Positions 1 to 8,398 of a stretch of DNA of 44,441 bases are shown in pieces. Source of the stretch: Mariprofundales bacterium (lineage in GTDB: Bacteria; Pseudomonadota; Zetaproteobacteria; Mariprofundales; J009). The DNA is taken from the NCBI GenBank assembly GCA_030950645.1, contig JAUZRF010000001.1, positions 1-44,441 on the forward strand, in the 5' to 3' direction. Below the pieces are notes generated by a model that did not search any database, was not told the DNA's origin, and was given only the letters and a program-made list of their open reading frames with translations. A program made the position numbers and the translations under genes. Each line of letters starts with the position of its first letter. Position 1 is the stretch's first letter.

Positions 1-201
1 AGGGGTTTCGTACCACGATGCGGCAGGCCGATTAGAGCGGCTGATTACCCGCCCCCGAATCCACACATGCCCAAGATTACTTCCGCTCCAGATGCCTCAA
101 GGAGCTTGCTACGCTTCGCTCCGCACTTCCATCTTCCGCTACAGAAGAGCGTGGTCATGTGTGGATTCGGGAACTCTTGCTGATCGTGGGATGACTCCCC
201 T
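1..201. repeat. Inverted-repeat element, family B (two-armed copy)
   Basis: The two ends of this stretch are inverted repeats of each other. Positions 56-69 (CGAATCCACACATG) are an exact reverse complement of 156-169, and 1-19 matches the complement of 183-201 at 15 of 19 positions, both beginning AGGGG. A second, single-arm copy lies at 3700-3790. The right arm lacks the part of the left arm that carries the small GCCG/CGGC hairpin. The element may begin before the window. No transposase is visible, so its nature is unknown. Confidence 0.6.
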
Positions 202-269
202 CAAATAAAGGTAAACATAACAGTAATTCCCTGTGGCGCGATTTGTGGGTTAAAGGGCAGGGCTGTGCT

Positions 270-3200
270 TTACGAATCGCCCAGCAACTGACGAATGCGG
301 TGGCTCAAGTCATCAAAATTCACCGGCTTGGTTAATATTTCGCTGTTCGCTAGCGGCGCATCACCGCCAAGCACATGCTGTTTATCGTAGCCTGTCATAA
401 ATATCACCGGCATATCCGGTTGAAATGCTCTGATTTTTTCTGCCAGTTGCATGCCACCACAGTGAGGCATCACCACATCCAGCAGAGCAAGGCTTATATC
501 ATCCCGTCGTTTTTCGCATAGCTCTAGCGCCTTTAAACCATCTGTGGCCTCTAACACTTCATAGCCTAACATTTCCAGCACTTCGGCAGTCGTTTCACGC
601 ACGCAGCATTCATCATCCGCCAGCAAAATCAGTTCGCCGTGGCCTGCTGACGCTTCTGTTTGAGCGGGAGTTGTGAGCTCGCTCGCTTGCTGTTGCTCCA
701 GCAGCGGCAGATAGATATGGAATGCCGCACCTTTGTTCGGGGCGCTGTCCAATTCAACAAAGCCGTGATGGGAAGTGATTGCGCCATAAACCATGGACAG
801 ACCCAGTCCGGTGCCTTTGCCCTGTTCCTTGGTGGTGAAAAAGGGTTCAAACAGGTGTTCATGCAAAGGCTTCGGAATACCGCAACCATTATCTTCTACG
901 CTTAAATGTACATAGCTTGCAGCGGTCGCATCCGGGTGCGCTTTGGCAAAATCCTTGTCTGGGCTGAACATTTTCAGCCGGATGGTGATGCATGGATCAT
1001 CCACGCCTTCCACTGCATCGCAGGCGTTATTGATCAAGTTCATCAGCACCTGATGTAGTTGGGTGGCATCCCCCTTGATGGGTAGGGTGTCGCTGCAAAT
1101 ATATTCATGCATGGCAATATTTTCAGGCGTGGATGTGCGCAGAAATTTCATCGATTCCTTGATCAATGGTGTCAACGGCATTGCTTTCATGCGAATAATG
1201 CCTTTGCGAGCAAAGGTGAGCAGTTGCGCAATCATATCAGCGGCGCGCATGGATAACTGCTCCACAGTGGTCAGTTTGTTCAGTATGTCGGGGTCGTTTT
1301 TCACACGCTGTTTGGCCAGATACAGGTTGCCAGTCATACCGGCCAGTATATTATTGAAATCATGTGCAATGCCGCCGACCAGAGTGCCAATCGCCTCCAT
1401 TTTCTGAGCCTGATAGAATTGCTGCTCAAGATTTTCCTGTTCCGTCAGGTCAGCATGCAGTCCAACAAAGTGGGTGATTTCGTCGTTTTCATTCAGAATG
1501 GAAGAAATAGTCAGCATGGCTGGGAAATAGCTGCCATCTTTTCTTTTGTCGATCACTTTACCATGCCAGACGCAACCGCGGCTAATGCTCTGCCACATCG
1601 AGGCATAAAAAGTGGCGTCATGATTACCACTTTTAAGTATTCGGGGTGTTTGACCGATGGCCTCCTCAGCGCTGTAACCGGTGATCTTAACAAACGCCGG
1701 ATTGACATATTCGATGATGCCAGCCTTGTCGGTGATGAGGACAGATTCCCCGGCCTGCTCAATGGCTGATGAGAGCTTACGCAGCGATTCTTCATCTCGC
1801 CTGCGTATGGAAATATCGCGCACTCTGGCCTGCATCACGGGTTTTCCATCCAGCGTCATCGGGCTCAGCCATATTTCGGCTGGAAACTCGGAGCCATCCA
1901 TGCGCTTATGCACCCACTCAAACTGATAGCCGCCGTTTTTGAACGCCGTGGCGATATATGTATCTGCTAACACCCTGGAATCTGACCCGCATGGCTGTAG
2001 CTCTGGAGAAAGCTCTGACAGGTTCCTGTTTATATCTGCGATTGAGTCCCAGCCGAACATATCCAGCGTAGCTTGATTGCAGTCCACAAAGCCTGTGTCA
2101 TCCCGCAACATGATGGCATCGGAAGATGTTTCAAACAGCGTGCGGTATCGTATTTCCGATTCTTTGAGTTTTTCATCAGCTTGCTTACGCTCAAGTTCAA
2201 CCGCAATTCTGGATGAAAACACCTTGAAGAGCGATTCCGCCAAATCAAGACTGTTGAGGGGCTTGCCACTCAAACCGACAATGAGCCCCAGCACATGGCC
2301 GTCTTTATCACATAAAGTGATACCGATATAGCTATCCACGCCCATTTCCTTCAACAGCGTATCTTTCGGGAATTGCGCCTGAACGCCTGAGGGGTAAAAA
2401 CAGAATTGCTCTTTGACGACATTCTCATACGGCGTCTCTTTCAGCGTATATGTAAACGGCAGCGGCAGAGCCTCGCCTCTGGCATAACCGCCAACCGCAT
2501 TGGCGCGATCTTCTCCGGCAATCAGTTCCGCAATAAAGACGCAGTCCAGATCAAGTGCTCCAGCGAGATAATGCGTTACCTTGGAAAAAAATTCCGCACC
2601 GCTGATGGCCGCAAAGTTGGAGGCAAGATTGCGAAGCGAAGTCTCAGCCTGTTGATGCTGTCTGATTTCCTCCACCAGTTGCGCTTCCCGCGCTTTGCGT
2701 CGCACGCCGCGCAGCTTGTCCAGTTCATCCGCGATGGTTAAATCCGAGGCATAGATATGGAAATCGACCGCACTTTCCCCCTCTGTCAGGATGATGTTTC
2801 GCTCATCCGCCCAGCACGATTCGCCCAGCGCATGCGAAAAGATGCCGATGATTTTCCCCATCAAAAATGGGCAACCCCACGCATCTTCCTGTGGCTGCGA
2901 TTCGAACATCTGTAATTCCCACGGATGGGTCACGCGCACCATCGCAGTCTTCTTCGCCAGATTAAACGCCAGGATTTCGAAGCGTCCCCAACCGGCGGCG
3001 GCAACAGCCGCGCCCCAGGCTAGAAACCCCTCCTCAAAATGACTGCCGAGTTGCGTTACCATTTGCTGATAATCTTCTTCCGTACCGATGCTGGCCTGAT
3101 GCGCGATGATCAGGCGATAGAGCTCATCGCCGACCTCTTCCCTGAGCGGTTGCAGGATGCGCAGCAATGACGGATCGAGCCAGAAGGTAATCGCCGGAAT

Positions 3201-3281
3201 ATCGAAAAAGGACATGCGCCCTTCATCCAGCTCCCAACGAATGGGCGCCTGATTTAATATGATTTCGTGCTGGTTAGCCAT
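270..3281 (-). CDS. Hybrid sensor histidine kinase (V4R-like, GAF, two PAS, HisKA, HATPase, receiver)
   Basis: This is a soluble hybrid histidine kinase of about 1003 residues with no membrane segment, so it should sense a cytoplasmic signal. Residues 1-190 resemble a V4R-type small-ligand domain (weak call). They are followed by a short charged coiled linker, a GAF domain (about 225-370), two PAS domains (375-500 and 500-625), a HisKA dimerisation helix with the phospho-accepting His in GGIAHDFNN, an ATPase domain with DNGCGIP and GTGLGLSMV boxes, and a C-terminal receiver with the phospho-Asp in LLDVVMP and the Lys in LTKPV. I chose the ATG at 3281 because GGAGG (3290-3294) lies 8 bases upstream. 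A GTG three codons earlier overlaps that site. No partner regulator is adjacent. The gene reads as more AT-rich than its neighbours and is bracketed by family B repeat arms, which suggests transfer. Confidence 0.9.
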   Translation of the reverse strand: MANQHEIILNQAPIRWELDEGRMSFFDIPAITFWLDPSLLRILQPLREEVGDELYRLIIAHQASIGTEEDYQQMVTQLGSHFEEGFLAWGAAVAAAGWGRFEILAFNLAKKTAMVRVTHPWELQMFESQPQEDAWGCPFLMGKIIGIFSHALGESCWADERNIILTEGESAVDFHIYASDLTIADELDKLRGVRRKAREAQLVEEIRQHQQAETSLRNLASNFAAISGAEFFSKVTHYLAGALDLDCVFIAELIAGEDRANAVGGYARGEALPLPFTYTLKETPYENVVKEQFCFYPSGVQAQFPKDTLLKEMGVDSYIGITLCDKDGHVLGLIVGLSGKPLNSLDLAESLFKVFSSRIAVELERKQADEKLKESEIRYRTLFETSSDAIMLRDDTGFVDCNQATLDMFGWDSIADINRNLSELSPELQPCGSDSRVLADTYIATAFKNGGYQFEWVHKRMDGSEFPAEIWLSPMTLDGKPVMQARVRDISIRRRDEESLRKLSSAIEQAGESVLITDKAGIIEYVNPAFVKITGYSAEEAIGQTPRILKSGNHDATFYASMWQSISRGCVWHGKVIDKRKDGSYFPAMLTISSILNENDEITHFVGLHADLTEQENLEQQFYQAQKMEAIGTLVGGIAHDFNNILAGMTGNLYLAKQRVKNDPDILNKLTTVEQLSMRAADMIAQLLTFARKGIIRMKAMPLTPLIKESMKFLRTSTPENIAMHEYICSDTLPIKGDATQLHQVLMNLINNACDAVEGVDDPCITIRLKMFSPDKDFAKAHPDATAASYVHLSVEDNGCGIPKPLHEHLFEPFFTTKEQGKGTGLGLSMVYGAITSHHGFVELDSAPNKGAAFHIYLPLLEQQQASELTTPAQTEASAGHGELILLADDECCVRETTAEVLEMLGYEVLEATDGLKALELCEKRRDDISLALLDVVMPHCGGMQLAEKIRAFQPDMPVIFMTGYDKQHVLGGDAPLANSEILTKPVNFDDLSHRIRQLLGDS

Positions 3282-3543
3282 TTTACTCACCTCCCCAAAA
3301 AGTTAATGTTCAGCATGATGGGAGCTGTTCTTACCCAAACAGTACCCAGCCACAATCCTGAATTCAAGCCATAAGTGCAACATTCAACGGCTCACGATAA
3401 GATGTTATCATTTAAAACCAATATGTTATATGGTTCCACTTCGACTTTGTGATAGATATAACGCTATTTCATGCAGTTGTGGCGTGAAAATACAGCGAAA
3501 GATGTTTTTAGTGCGGCTGGGCAAGATCGTCTGTTCTCGCGGG

Positions 3544-3664
3544 GTAACTACTCAGCTCACTCCCGGTTTTCCCGATAGCGGCGTTGAAAAATGCTCATTT
3601 ACAGTAGTAAACTCCGCTTTTTCGCCTTGCTATCAGGAAGACTGGGAGTGATCTGAGTAGTTAC
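3544..3664 (-). repeat. Family A palindromic element, short form
   Basis: This is a 121-bp copy starting GTAACTACTCAG and ending CTGAGTAGTTAC, with the central TTTACAGTAGTAAA palindrome. The flanking 8-mers (CTCGCGGG and CAATAGCC) do not match, so no target duplication remains. It lies 305 bases beyond the pgeF stop codon. Confidence 0.85.
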
Positions 3665-3699
3665 CAATAGCCGTAAGCTGTAAGCTAACCAACGAGCGT

Positions 3700-3790
3700 A
3701 AGTAGTCTTGGGCATGTGCGGATGCGGAGTGGGTAATAAGCCGTTCTAAACGGCCTGCCTCATCGTGGCACAAATCCCCTCAAATAAGCC
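3700..3790. repeat. Family B repeat, single arm
   Basis: It is similar over about 80 bases to the reverse complement of 1-83, with roughly 80% identity by eye and one indel. It ends CCCCTCAAATAA, as does 197-207. An internal small hairpin (GCCGTT-CTA-AACGGC) is present. Together with 1-201 it brackets the sensor kinase gene. Confidence 0.6.
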
Positions 3791-3968
3791 GGAATGTAAC
3801 ACCCTACTCGACAGTGCACTCTGGGTCAGTTCTTTGAGCAGTGCTAAATATTAAAGGAGGGGGTGGATCAGTTTTGTGAGTAAAGGCGTGTCAATTTTGG
3901 TGAGCGCCCAAGTCCTAGGGGGAAGATTTGGCTGTCGAGTGTCAATAAATTTGTCCGGTTGACGACAA

Positions 3969-4661
3969 TTAGGATGGCAGGTTGCGGCAGATGAGTGCGA
4001 GTTGCCGCAGCTGGGTCGCATCGCGTCGATGGGAGAAGAAGCGGTTGGATTGGCAGCAGGTACAACCACCAAGTTGTTCGATATGGTCGGCTGAAATTCC
4101 AGAGTTTTGCATCTGATAGCGGTTGATGCTGGCCAAGTCAGCATACCAATTGTGCTCCGTTTGCGTGACACCTACACCATTGGCGCAGGCGGCCAGTTGT
4201 TGGTGGCATTTGGGGCCAATCATGAAGCAGCAGTTGCCGATGGCCGGTCCCATGGCGGCATGGATCGCTTCAGCTGTTGATCCAAGTTTCAGAATGGCGG
4301 TAATCGCCCGCTGAACAATGCCCTCAGCGGTGCCGCGCCAGCCGGCATGGACAGCGGCAATGGTGCCGGTATTGGCATCGGCCAGCAGGATTGGCAGGCA
4401 GTCCGCGGTGCGAATAGCTAGCGTCAGGTTGGTCTGGTTGCTGATCAAAATATCCGCACCGGTGGTGCGGCTGTGTCCATCAACCTGCCAGATGGACGCG
4501 CCATGTGGTTGGTGACACTGCTGGGCTGGGCTGGGAACATGCGCTGAGCGGCATAAGCGGTTTGATGCTGCATGGTCATTTTCATCTGCTACCCCACCAT
4601 CGAGAGCTTCGCTAAATACCGCTTGAATGCCGATGTCGTGAAGCAGGGTCGAGATCAGCAT
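3969..4661 (-). CDS. pgeF: Peptidoglycan editing factor / multicopper polyphenol oxidase family protein (PgeF/YfiH)
   Basis: This 230-residue protein belongs to the YfiH/laccase-domain family. Known roles are removal of misincorporated amino acids in cytoplasmic peptidoglycan precursors (PgeF) and, in some members, purine nucleoside phosphorolysis. Family motifs are present in order: RTADCLPILLAD, AVHAGWRGT, GPAIGNCCF and CTCCQSNRFFSHRRD. They supply the Cys and His residues of the zinc/copper-type active site. The first 60 residues are less conserved than usual. The ATG overlaps the last 7 bases of rluD, so translation is probably coupled. rluD-pgeF is a common neighbour pair. It is the last gene of an apparent rne-rluD-pgeF transcription unit. 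Confidence 0.9.
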   Translation of the reverse strand: MLISTLLHDIGIQAVFSEALDGGVADENDHAASNRLCRSAHVPSPAQQCHQPHGASIWQVDGHSRTTGADILISNQTNLTLAIRTADCLPILLADANTGTIAAVHAGWRGTAEGIVQRAITAILKLGSTAEAIHAAMGPAIGNCCFMIGPKCHQQLAACANGVGVTQTEHNWYADLASINRYQMQNSGISADHIEQLGGCTCCQSNRFFSHRRDATQLRQLALICRNLPS

Positions 4662-5602
4662 TGGCTGTCGATCAGTACCTCATCGAGCGTTGCTAGCACT
4701 GAAGGGCGCGGAGCAACACAGTGGATTTCCGCCTTGGTGATGGGGTGGGTGAATGCCAGCAGTTCGGCATGGAGCGCCTGACCAGGAAGTGCAATAATGG
4801 CTGCTCGTAGCGCCTTAGGAAAACTCTTGCTGGGATTGAATGGTCTGGCGTAGAGCGGATCCCCGAGAATTGGTAGGCCGAGGTGACTTAAATGGACTCG
4901 AATCTGGTGGGTGCGGCCGGTGTGCAGCGTAAGGCGAATCCGGCTCATGTTGAGTCGGTGGCGAAACTCGCAATTTGCCTCGGTGATCGCTTCTTTGCCA
5001 TTGTGGCATACCGCCATTTTTTGCCGATGATGGCGGTGGCGCGCCAGTGGTAACTCAATAGTGTGGCATTGCCATAGCGGACGGCCACGGCACCAGGCAA
5101 CATATTGCCGTTCTAAGTCATGGGTGGAGAAGAGCTCGCTTAAGGCACGCATCGTCGCTTCATCCTTGGCTACGACCAATGCGCCCGAGGTATCTTTATC
5201 GAGCCGGTGAACAATGCCGGGGCGTTGTACGCCATTGATGCCTGGCAGCTCTGGACAGTGGTGGAGCAGAGCATGAACCAGCGTGCCCGTATCATGGCCA
5301 TAGGAGGGGTGCACCACCATGCCTGCCGGTTTGTTGACCACCAAGAGATGGTCATCTTCGAAGAGAATGTCGAGCGGGATCGCCTCGGGAATCAGGGTTA
5401 GCGGGGTGGATGGTGGCAGGGAGAGGGTGAATAGCTCGCCTACTTTGACCTTGCGCGAGGCTTTGAGTCGACCGCTCGCCGAAGTGACCATGCCACTGGT
5501 AAGGAGTTGCTGAATGCGGTTGCGCGATTGTCCGCTAAGCTGCGCTAAGGCATCATCCAGCCGTTTGCCTGCCAACTCGCTGGGAATGGTAAGGTTATCC
5601 AT
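4655..5602 (-). CDS. rluD: 23S rRNA pseudouridine synthase RluD
   Basis: This 315-residue protein is predicted to convert specific uridines in the helix 69 loop of 23S rRNA to pseudouridine. Residues 1-70 form an S4 RNA-binding domain (KRLDDALAQL...SRNRIQQLL). Residues 80-300 form the RsuA/RluA catalytic domain with the catalytic Asp in HRLDKDTSG and the later box LHTGRTHQIRVHL. The start ATG is followed by TIPSELAGKRLDDAL, as in RluD proteins. It lies 64 bases downstream of rne and overlaps pgeF by 7 bases. The closest alternative is the RluC subfamily, but synteny with pgeF and overall length favour RluD. Confidence 0.93.
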   Translation of the reverse strand: MDNLTIPSELAGKRLDDALAQLSGQSRNRIQQLLTSGMVTSASGRLKASRKVKVGELFTLSLPPSTPLTLIPEAIPLDILFEDDHLLVVNKPAGMVVHPSYGHDTGTLVHALLHHCPELPGINGVQRPGIVHRLDKDTSGALVVAKDEATMRALSELFSTHDLERQYVAWCRGRPLWQCHTIELPLARHRHHRQKMAVCHNGKEAITEANCEFRHRLNMSRIRLTLHTGRTHQIRVHLSHLGLPILGDPLYARPFNPSKSFPKALRAAIIALPGQALHAELLAFTHPITKAEIHCVAPRPSVLATLDEVLIDSQC

Positions 5603-5666
5603 GGTGAACGATGGGTTCTGGTTGCGGGATACGCAGGTGTTTGGTTGGTGTCAGGCGCGATATCTG

Positions 5667-7925
5667 CTAATCTGAGGAGGGGGTTTCTGGGGCGGGCTTC
5701 GGCGCGCTTTCGACCTTGTTCTCAGGGCTTGGGTTGCCAGAATCCTTGTGTTCAACTGGTTGTTGCCCTTCGTTATTTTCATTTTCGTTTCTCTCAGCGG
5801 AGACGGGGCGACGACGACGCCTGCGGCGGCGGGGCTTTGCTTCGCCTTCGGTAGCTTCTTCCTTGTTTTCCGTTGGCGTTGGAGGGTTGGCGCTGGCGGG
5901 CCGTTTTTGTGACGCGGGGGAATCATTCGGTGTATCGTTCGTGGTCGCATTGGTGCCGGACTCCACATTCTCTTCGCTCTTGGCAGGCTTGCGTCTCCTC
6001 CTTCGGCGTTTCTTTGCTGGTGCCTCTGCGTCGGTGGAGGTTTCGGTGGTCGATGGCGCATTTTGCACCGGGCGCGGTGGCCGAGGTTTGTTGGGCTGAT
6101 CACTTCTGGGGCGTCGGTTGCGGTTGCGTCCACCGCGTTCGCCACGATTACGGTTGTTGCTGCTGCGCGGCGGTGCCTCTGGCTCAGGTTCTTTTTCTGG
6201 CTCGCTCTTGCTGACGCTGTCTCCGAACAGTGCAGCAGCCAGGCGCTTAAGTAGCCCCGGCTTTTGTGTGCCGGCAGTGGCGGTTGATGTTGTCGATTGT
6301 TTCGCCGGCGTCTCTTCAGCGGGGGGTTGTGGTATGCCAACGACTGGTTTTAATGGGCGTAGCTTTTTCCCTGGCCGAGGCGCTTTGGCCACTTTCGAGG
6401 TGTCTTCAAGGATCTCGTGGCGTTTTTGATTGTCATCGCTCCACAGGCGGTCGATGCGGTAGTGGGGGATATTCAACTCAGGGCGAATCTGTAGGCTGAC
6501 CTGTACCTCGTAGTTTTCCTCAATGCGGGCGATCCAGTCGCGTTTGTTGTTCATCAGGTATTCGCCGGTTGCGGAGGGGAGCTGGACTGCCAACTCGGGT
6601 TTTTTCCCCGCTTCAGCCCAATCCTCGATACGGGTGAGAATATGCAGTGCCATCGATTCCGTGGTTAGCACCGTGCCGCGACCCTTGCAGCGCGGGCAGA
6701 CTTGGCTGGTGGTTTCGCGCACGCTGGGGTGGAGCCGTTGGCGTGACATCTCCATCAAGCCAAAGCGGCTGATGCGGGTGATCTGGATGCGCGCCTTGTC
6801 CATGTCGCACGCTTGGCGCAGTGCGTCTTCAACCTGCTGGCCATGCTTGCGCGAGGTCATGTCGATGAAGTCGATCACAATCAGGCCACCGATATCCCGG
6901 ATGCGCAGTTGGCGGGCGATCTCTTCTGCTGCTTCCAGATTGGTCGCCAGCGCGGTCTCGTCGATATGCTTACCCTTGGTGGCGCGCGAGGAGTTGATAT
7001 CGATCGATGTCAGTGCCTCGGTGGGGTCAAACACCAGCGCGCCACCGGAAGGGAGACGGATCTCACGCTCATGGATCTCTTCGCATTGGTCTTCGATGCC
7101 GTATTGGCGAAACAGCGGCTTTTTGCCGCGATAGAGTTTGACTAGCTTCTCCTTGCCAGGGATTACCGCATGGATGAACTCCTTGGTACGGGTATAGACC
7201 TCGTGATTATCAACCCAAATCTCGGCAATATCGTCGGTGAAGTGGTCACGAATGGCGCGGGTGGCTAGGTCGCCTTCCATATAGATTAGCGCTGGTGCAG
7301 GGGCGGAGTTTCCCTTGATGCGGATCTCCTCCCAGAGGCGAGTAAGGTAGGAGAAGTCGCGTTGCAGTGCTTCCAGCTTCTGATCTCGGCCTGCGGTGCG
7401 GACAATGAGTCCGACATCCTCGGGCACATTGAGTTGGGCGATGATCGCTTTGAGTGCGCGCCGCTCATCGTCGGAGAGTTTGCGTGATATACCGCCGCGC
7501 ATGGTGTTGGGGCTTAACACTAGATAACGACCCGCCAGTGAGATAAAGGTGGTGAGTGCGGCCCCCTTGTTGCCGCGCTCCTCTTTCACCACTTGCACCA
7601 AGATTTGTTGTTTGCCTTCGAGCACATCCTGGATGTTTACCCGGCGTGGGTTTTGCTCTTTATCTACGCCGCCTTTCCAGTAGTCGGGATGGATCTCGTT
7701 GATCGGCAGGAAGCCTTGGCGGCCGGAGCCGTACTCGACGAAGCAGGCTTGTAGGCTAGCCTCGATTTTGGTGATGGTTCCACGGTAGATGTTGCCCTTG
7801 GTAATGACTTTTTGGGCAGACTCGATATCGAGTTCGTGCATGTAATCATTGAGGGTAATGGCGACGCGGCGCTCTTCTTCGTGCGATGCGTTGATGAGCA
7901 TGCGCTTGGTGACAGTTGTAGTCAT
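5667..7925 (-). CDS. rne: Ribonuclease E
   Basis: This 752-residue endoribonuclease is the core enzyme of mRNA decay and of rRNA/tRNA processing. The N-terminal catalytic half is complete: KRMLINASHEEE at the start, an S1 domain around residues 40-130, and the DNase I-like region with FDPTEALTSIDINSSRATKG and LIVIDFIDM, which carry the two metal-binding Asp residues. The zinc-link motif CPRCKGRG follows. After about residue 520 the sequence is low-complexity and rich in Pro, Glu and Arg, with runs of 6 to 8 Arg, like the disordered scaffold region of RNase E. It is shorter than the 1061-residue E. coli enzyme. The gene is divergent from an rluC-like gene, as rne and rluC are in enterobacteria. 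Confidence 0.96.
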   Translation of the reverse strand: MTTTVTKRMLINASHEEERRVAITLNDYMHELDIESAQKVITKGNIYRGTITKIEASLQACFVEYGSGRQGFLPINEIHPDYWKGGVDKEQNPRRVNIQDVLEGKQQILVQVVKEERGNKGAALTTFISLAGRYLVLSPNTMRGGISRKLSDDERRALKAIIAQLNVPEDVGLIVRTAGRDQKLEALQRDFSYLTRLWEEIRIKGNSAPAPALIYMEGDLATRAIRDHFTDDIAEIWVDNHEVYTRTKEFIHAVIPGKEKLVKLYRGKKPLFRQYGIEDQCEEIHEREIRLPSGGALVFDPTEALTSIDINSSRATKGKHIDETALATNLEAAEEIARQLRIRDIGGLIVIDFIDMTSRKHGQQVEDALRQACDMDKARIQITRISRFGLMEMSRQRLHPSVRETTSQVCPRCKGRGTVLTTESMALHILTRIEDWAEAGKKPELAVQLPSATGEYLMNNKRDWIARIEENYEVQVSLQIRPELNIPHYRIDRLWSDDNQKRHEILEDTSKVAKAPRPGKKLRPLKPVVGIPQPPAEETPAKQSTTSTATAGTQKPGLLKRLAAALFGDSVSKSEPEKEPEPEAPPRSSNNRNRGERGGRNRNRRPRSDQPNKPRPPRPVQNAPSTTETSTDAEAPAKKRRRRRRKPAKSEENVESGTNATTNDTPNDSPASQKRPASANPPTPTENKEEATEGEAKPRRRRRRRRPVSAERNENENNEGQQPVEHKDSGNPSPENKVESAPKPAPETPSSD

Positions 7926-8398
7926 AGGATCGTACCTTTTGGCTACCTCAGCAGTGCGGAGCGATCGTAAGGCATCCCCCTCTGTGCAGCACCATCAATT
8001 CATAGGATTGGTTGGGGCATGCAGGGTTGTCGGTCGATCTATTGTTGCCGTATCTTTCAGGAAGGAGGTCTCGATAGCGAGGGTCGTCTGATAGGTGCGG
8101 GAAAATCCAAACATTGCGTCCGTAGCAATAAATTTACTGCACTATTTTTGATGGTGCTCTAACGGACTGGAGCGGGATACCTTTGACAGGGTGGAAATCA
8201 CCGGCCACGGTTGGTTGCCTACGCAAATATAGGAGCCTAGGAATAAGATTTTCGCCGAATCGTATTTAAGATCGGGCGGGAAGAGGCTCAACCACTATTT
8301 GCTAGTGATGATCAAACACGCTGAAAAGGGTTGCCGACTCGAAGACCGGAGACCTGCAAAAGATGCAGCGTTGAAATACTATCCATAACGGGGGTGAT
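7926..8398. other. 473-base divergent intergenic region between rne and the rluC-like gene
   Basis: No gene is seen. By position it must hold the promoters and 5' leaders of both divergent genes. The long rne side would suit a long rne leader, as known for rne autoregulation in enterobacteria. A TTGACA at 8183-8188 lacks a convincing -10 box at the right distance on the plus strand. I could not assign promoters with confidence. Confidence 0.4.

Larger units (their letters stand above)
3282..3968. other. Intergenic region of 687 bases with two repeat elements
   Basis: No convincing gene is present. The region holds the upstream region of the kinase gene (3282-3540), one short-form family A element (3544-3664) and a family B arm (3700-3790). 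Positions 3791-3968, downstream of pgeF, contain nothing I recognise. An open frame at 3430-3651 is mostly repeat sequence and is not counted as a gene. Confidence 0.7.

Noticed and set aside
3430-3651. 73-codon open frame on the plus strand
   Set aside because: Two-thirds of it is the family A repeat; the same peptide pieces appear at other copies (for example 17795-18121), so it is not a gene.
3700-3790. Integron attC site
   Set aside because: The GCCGTT/AACGGC hairpin looked suggestive, but the required core sites at both ends are not seen and there is no integrase.
5651-6340. 229-codon Pro/Arg-rich frame overlapping rne
   Set aside because: It is an alternative frame of the low-complexity rne tail; the rne frame carries the conserved enzyme.
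8183-8211. Plus-strand promoter at TTGACA 8183 for the rluC-like gene
   Set aside because: No acceptable -10 box lies 16-19 bases downstream.
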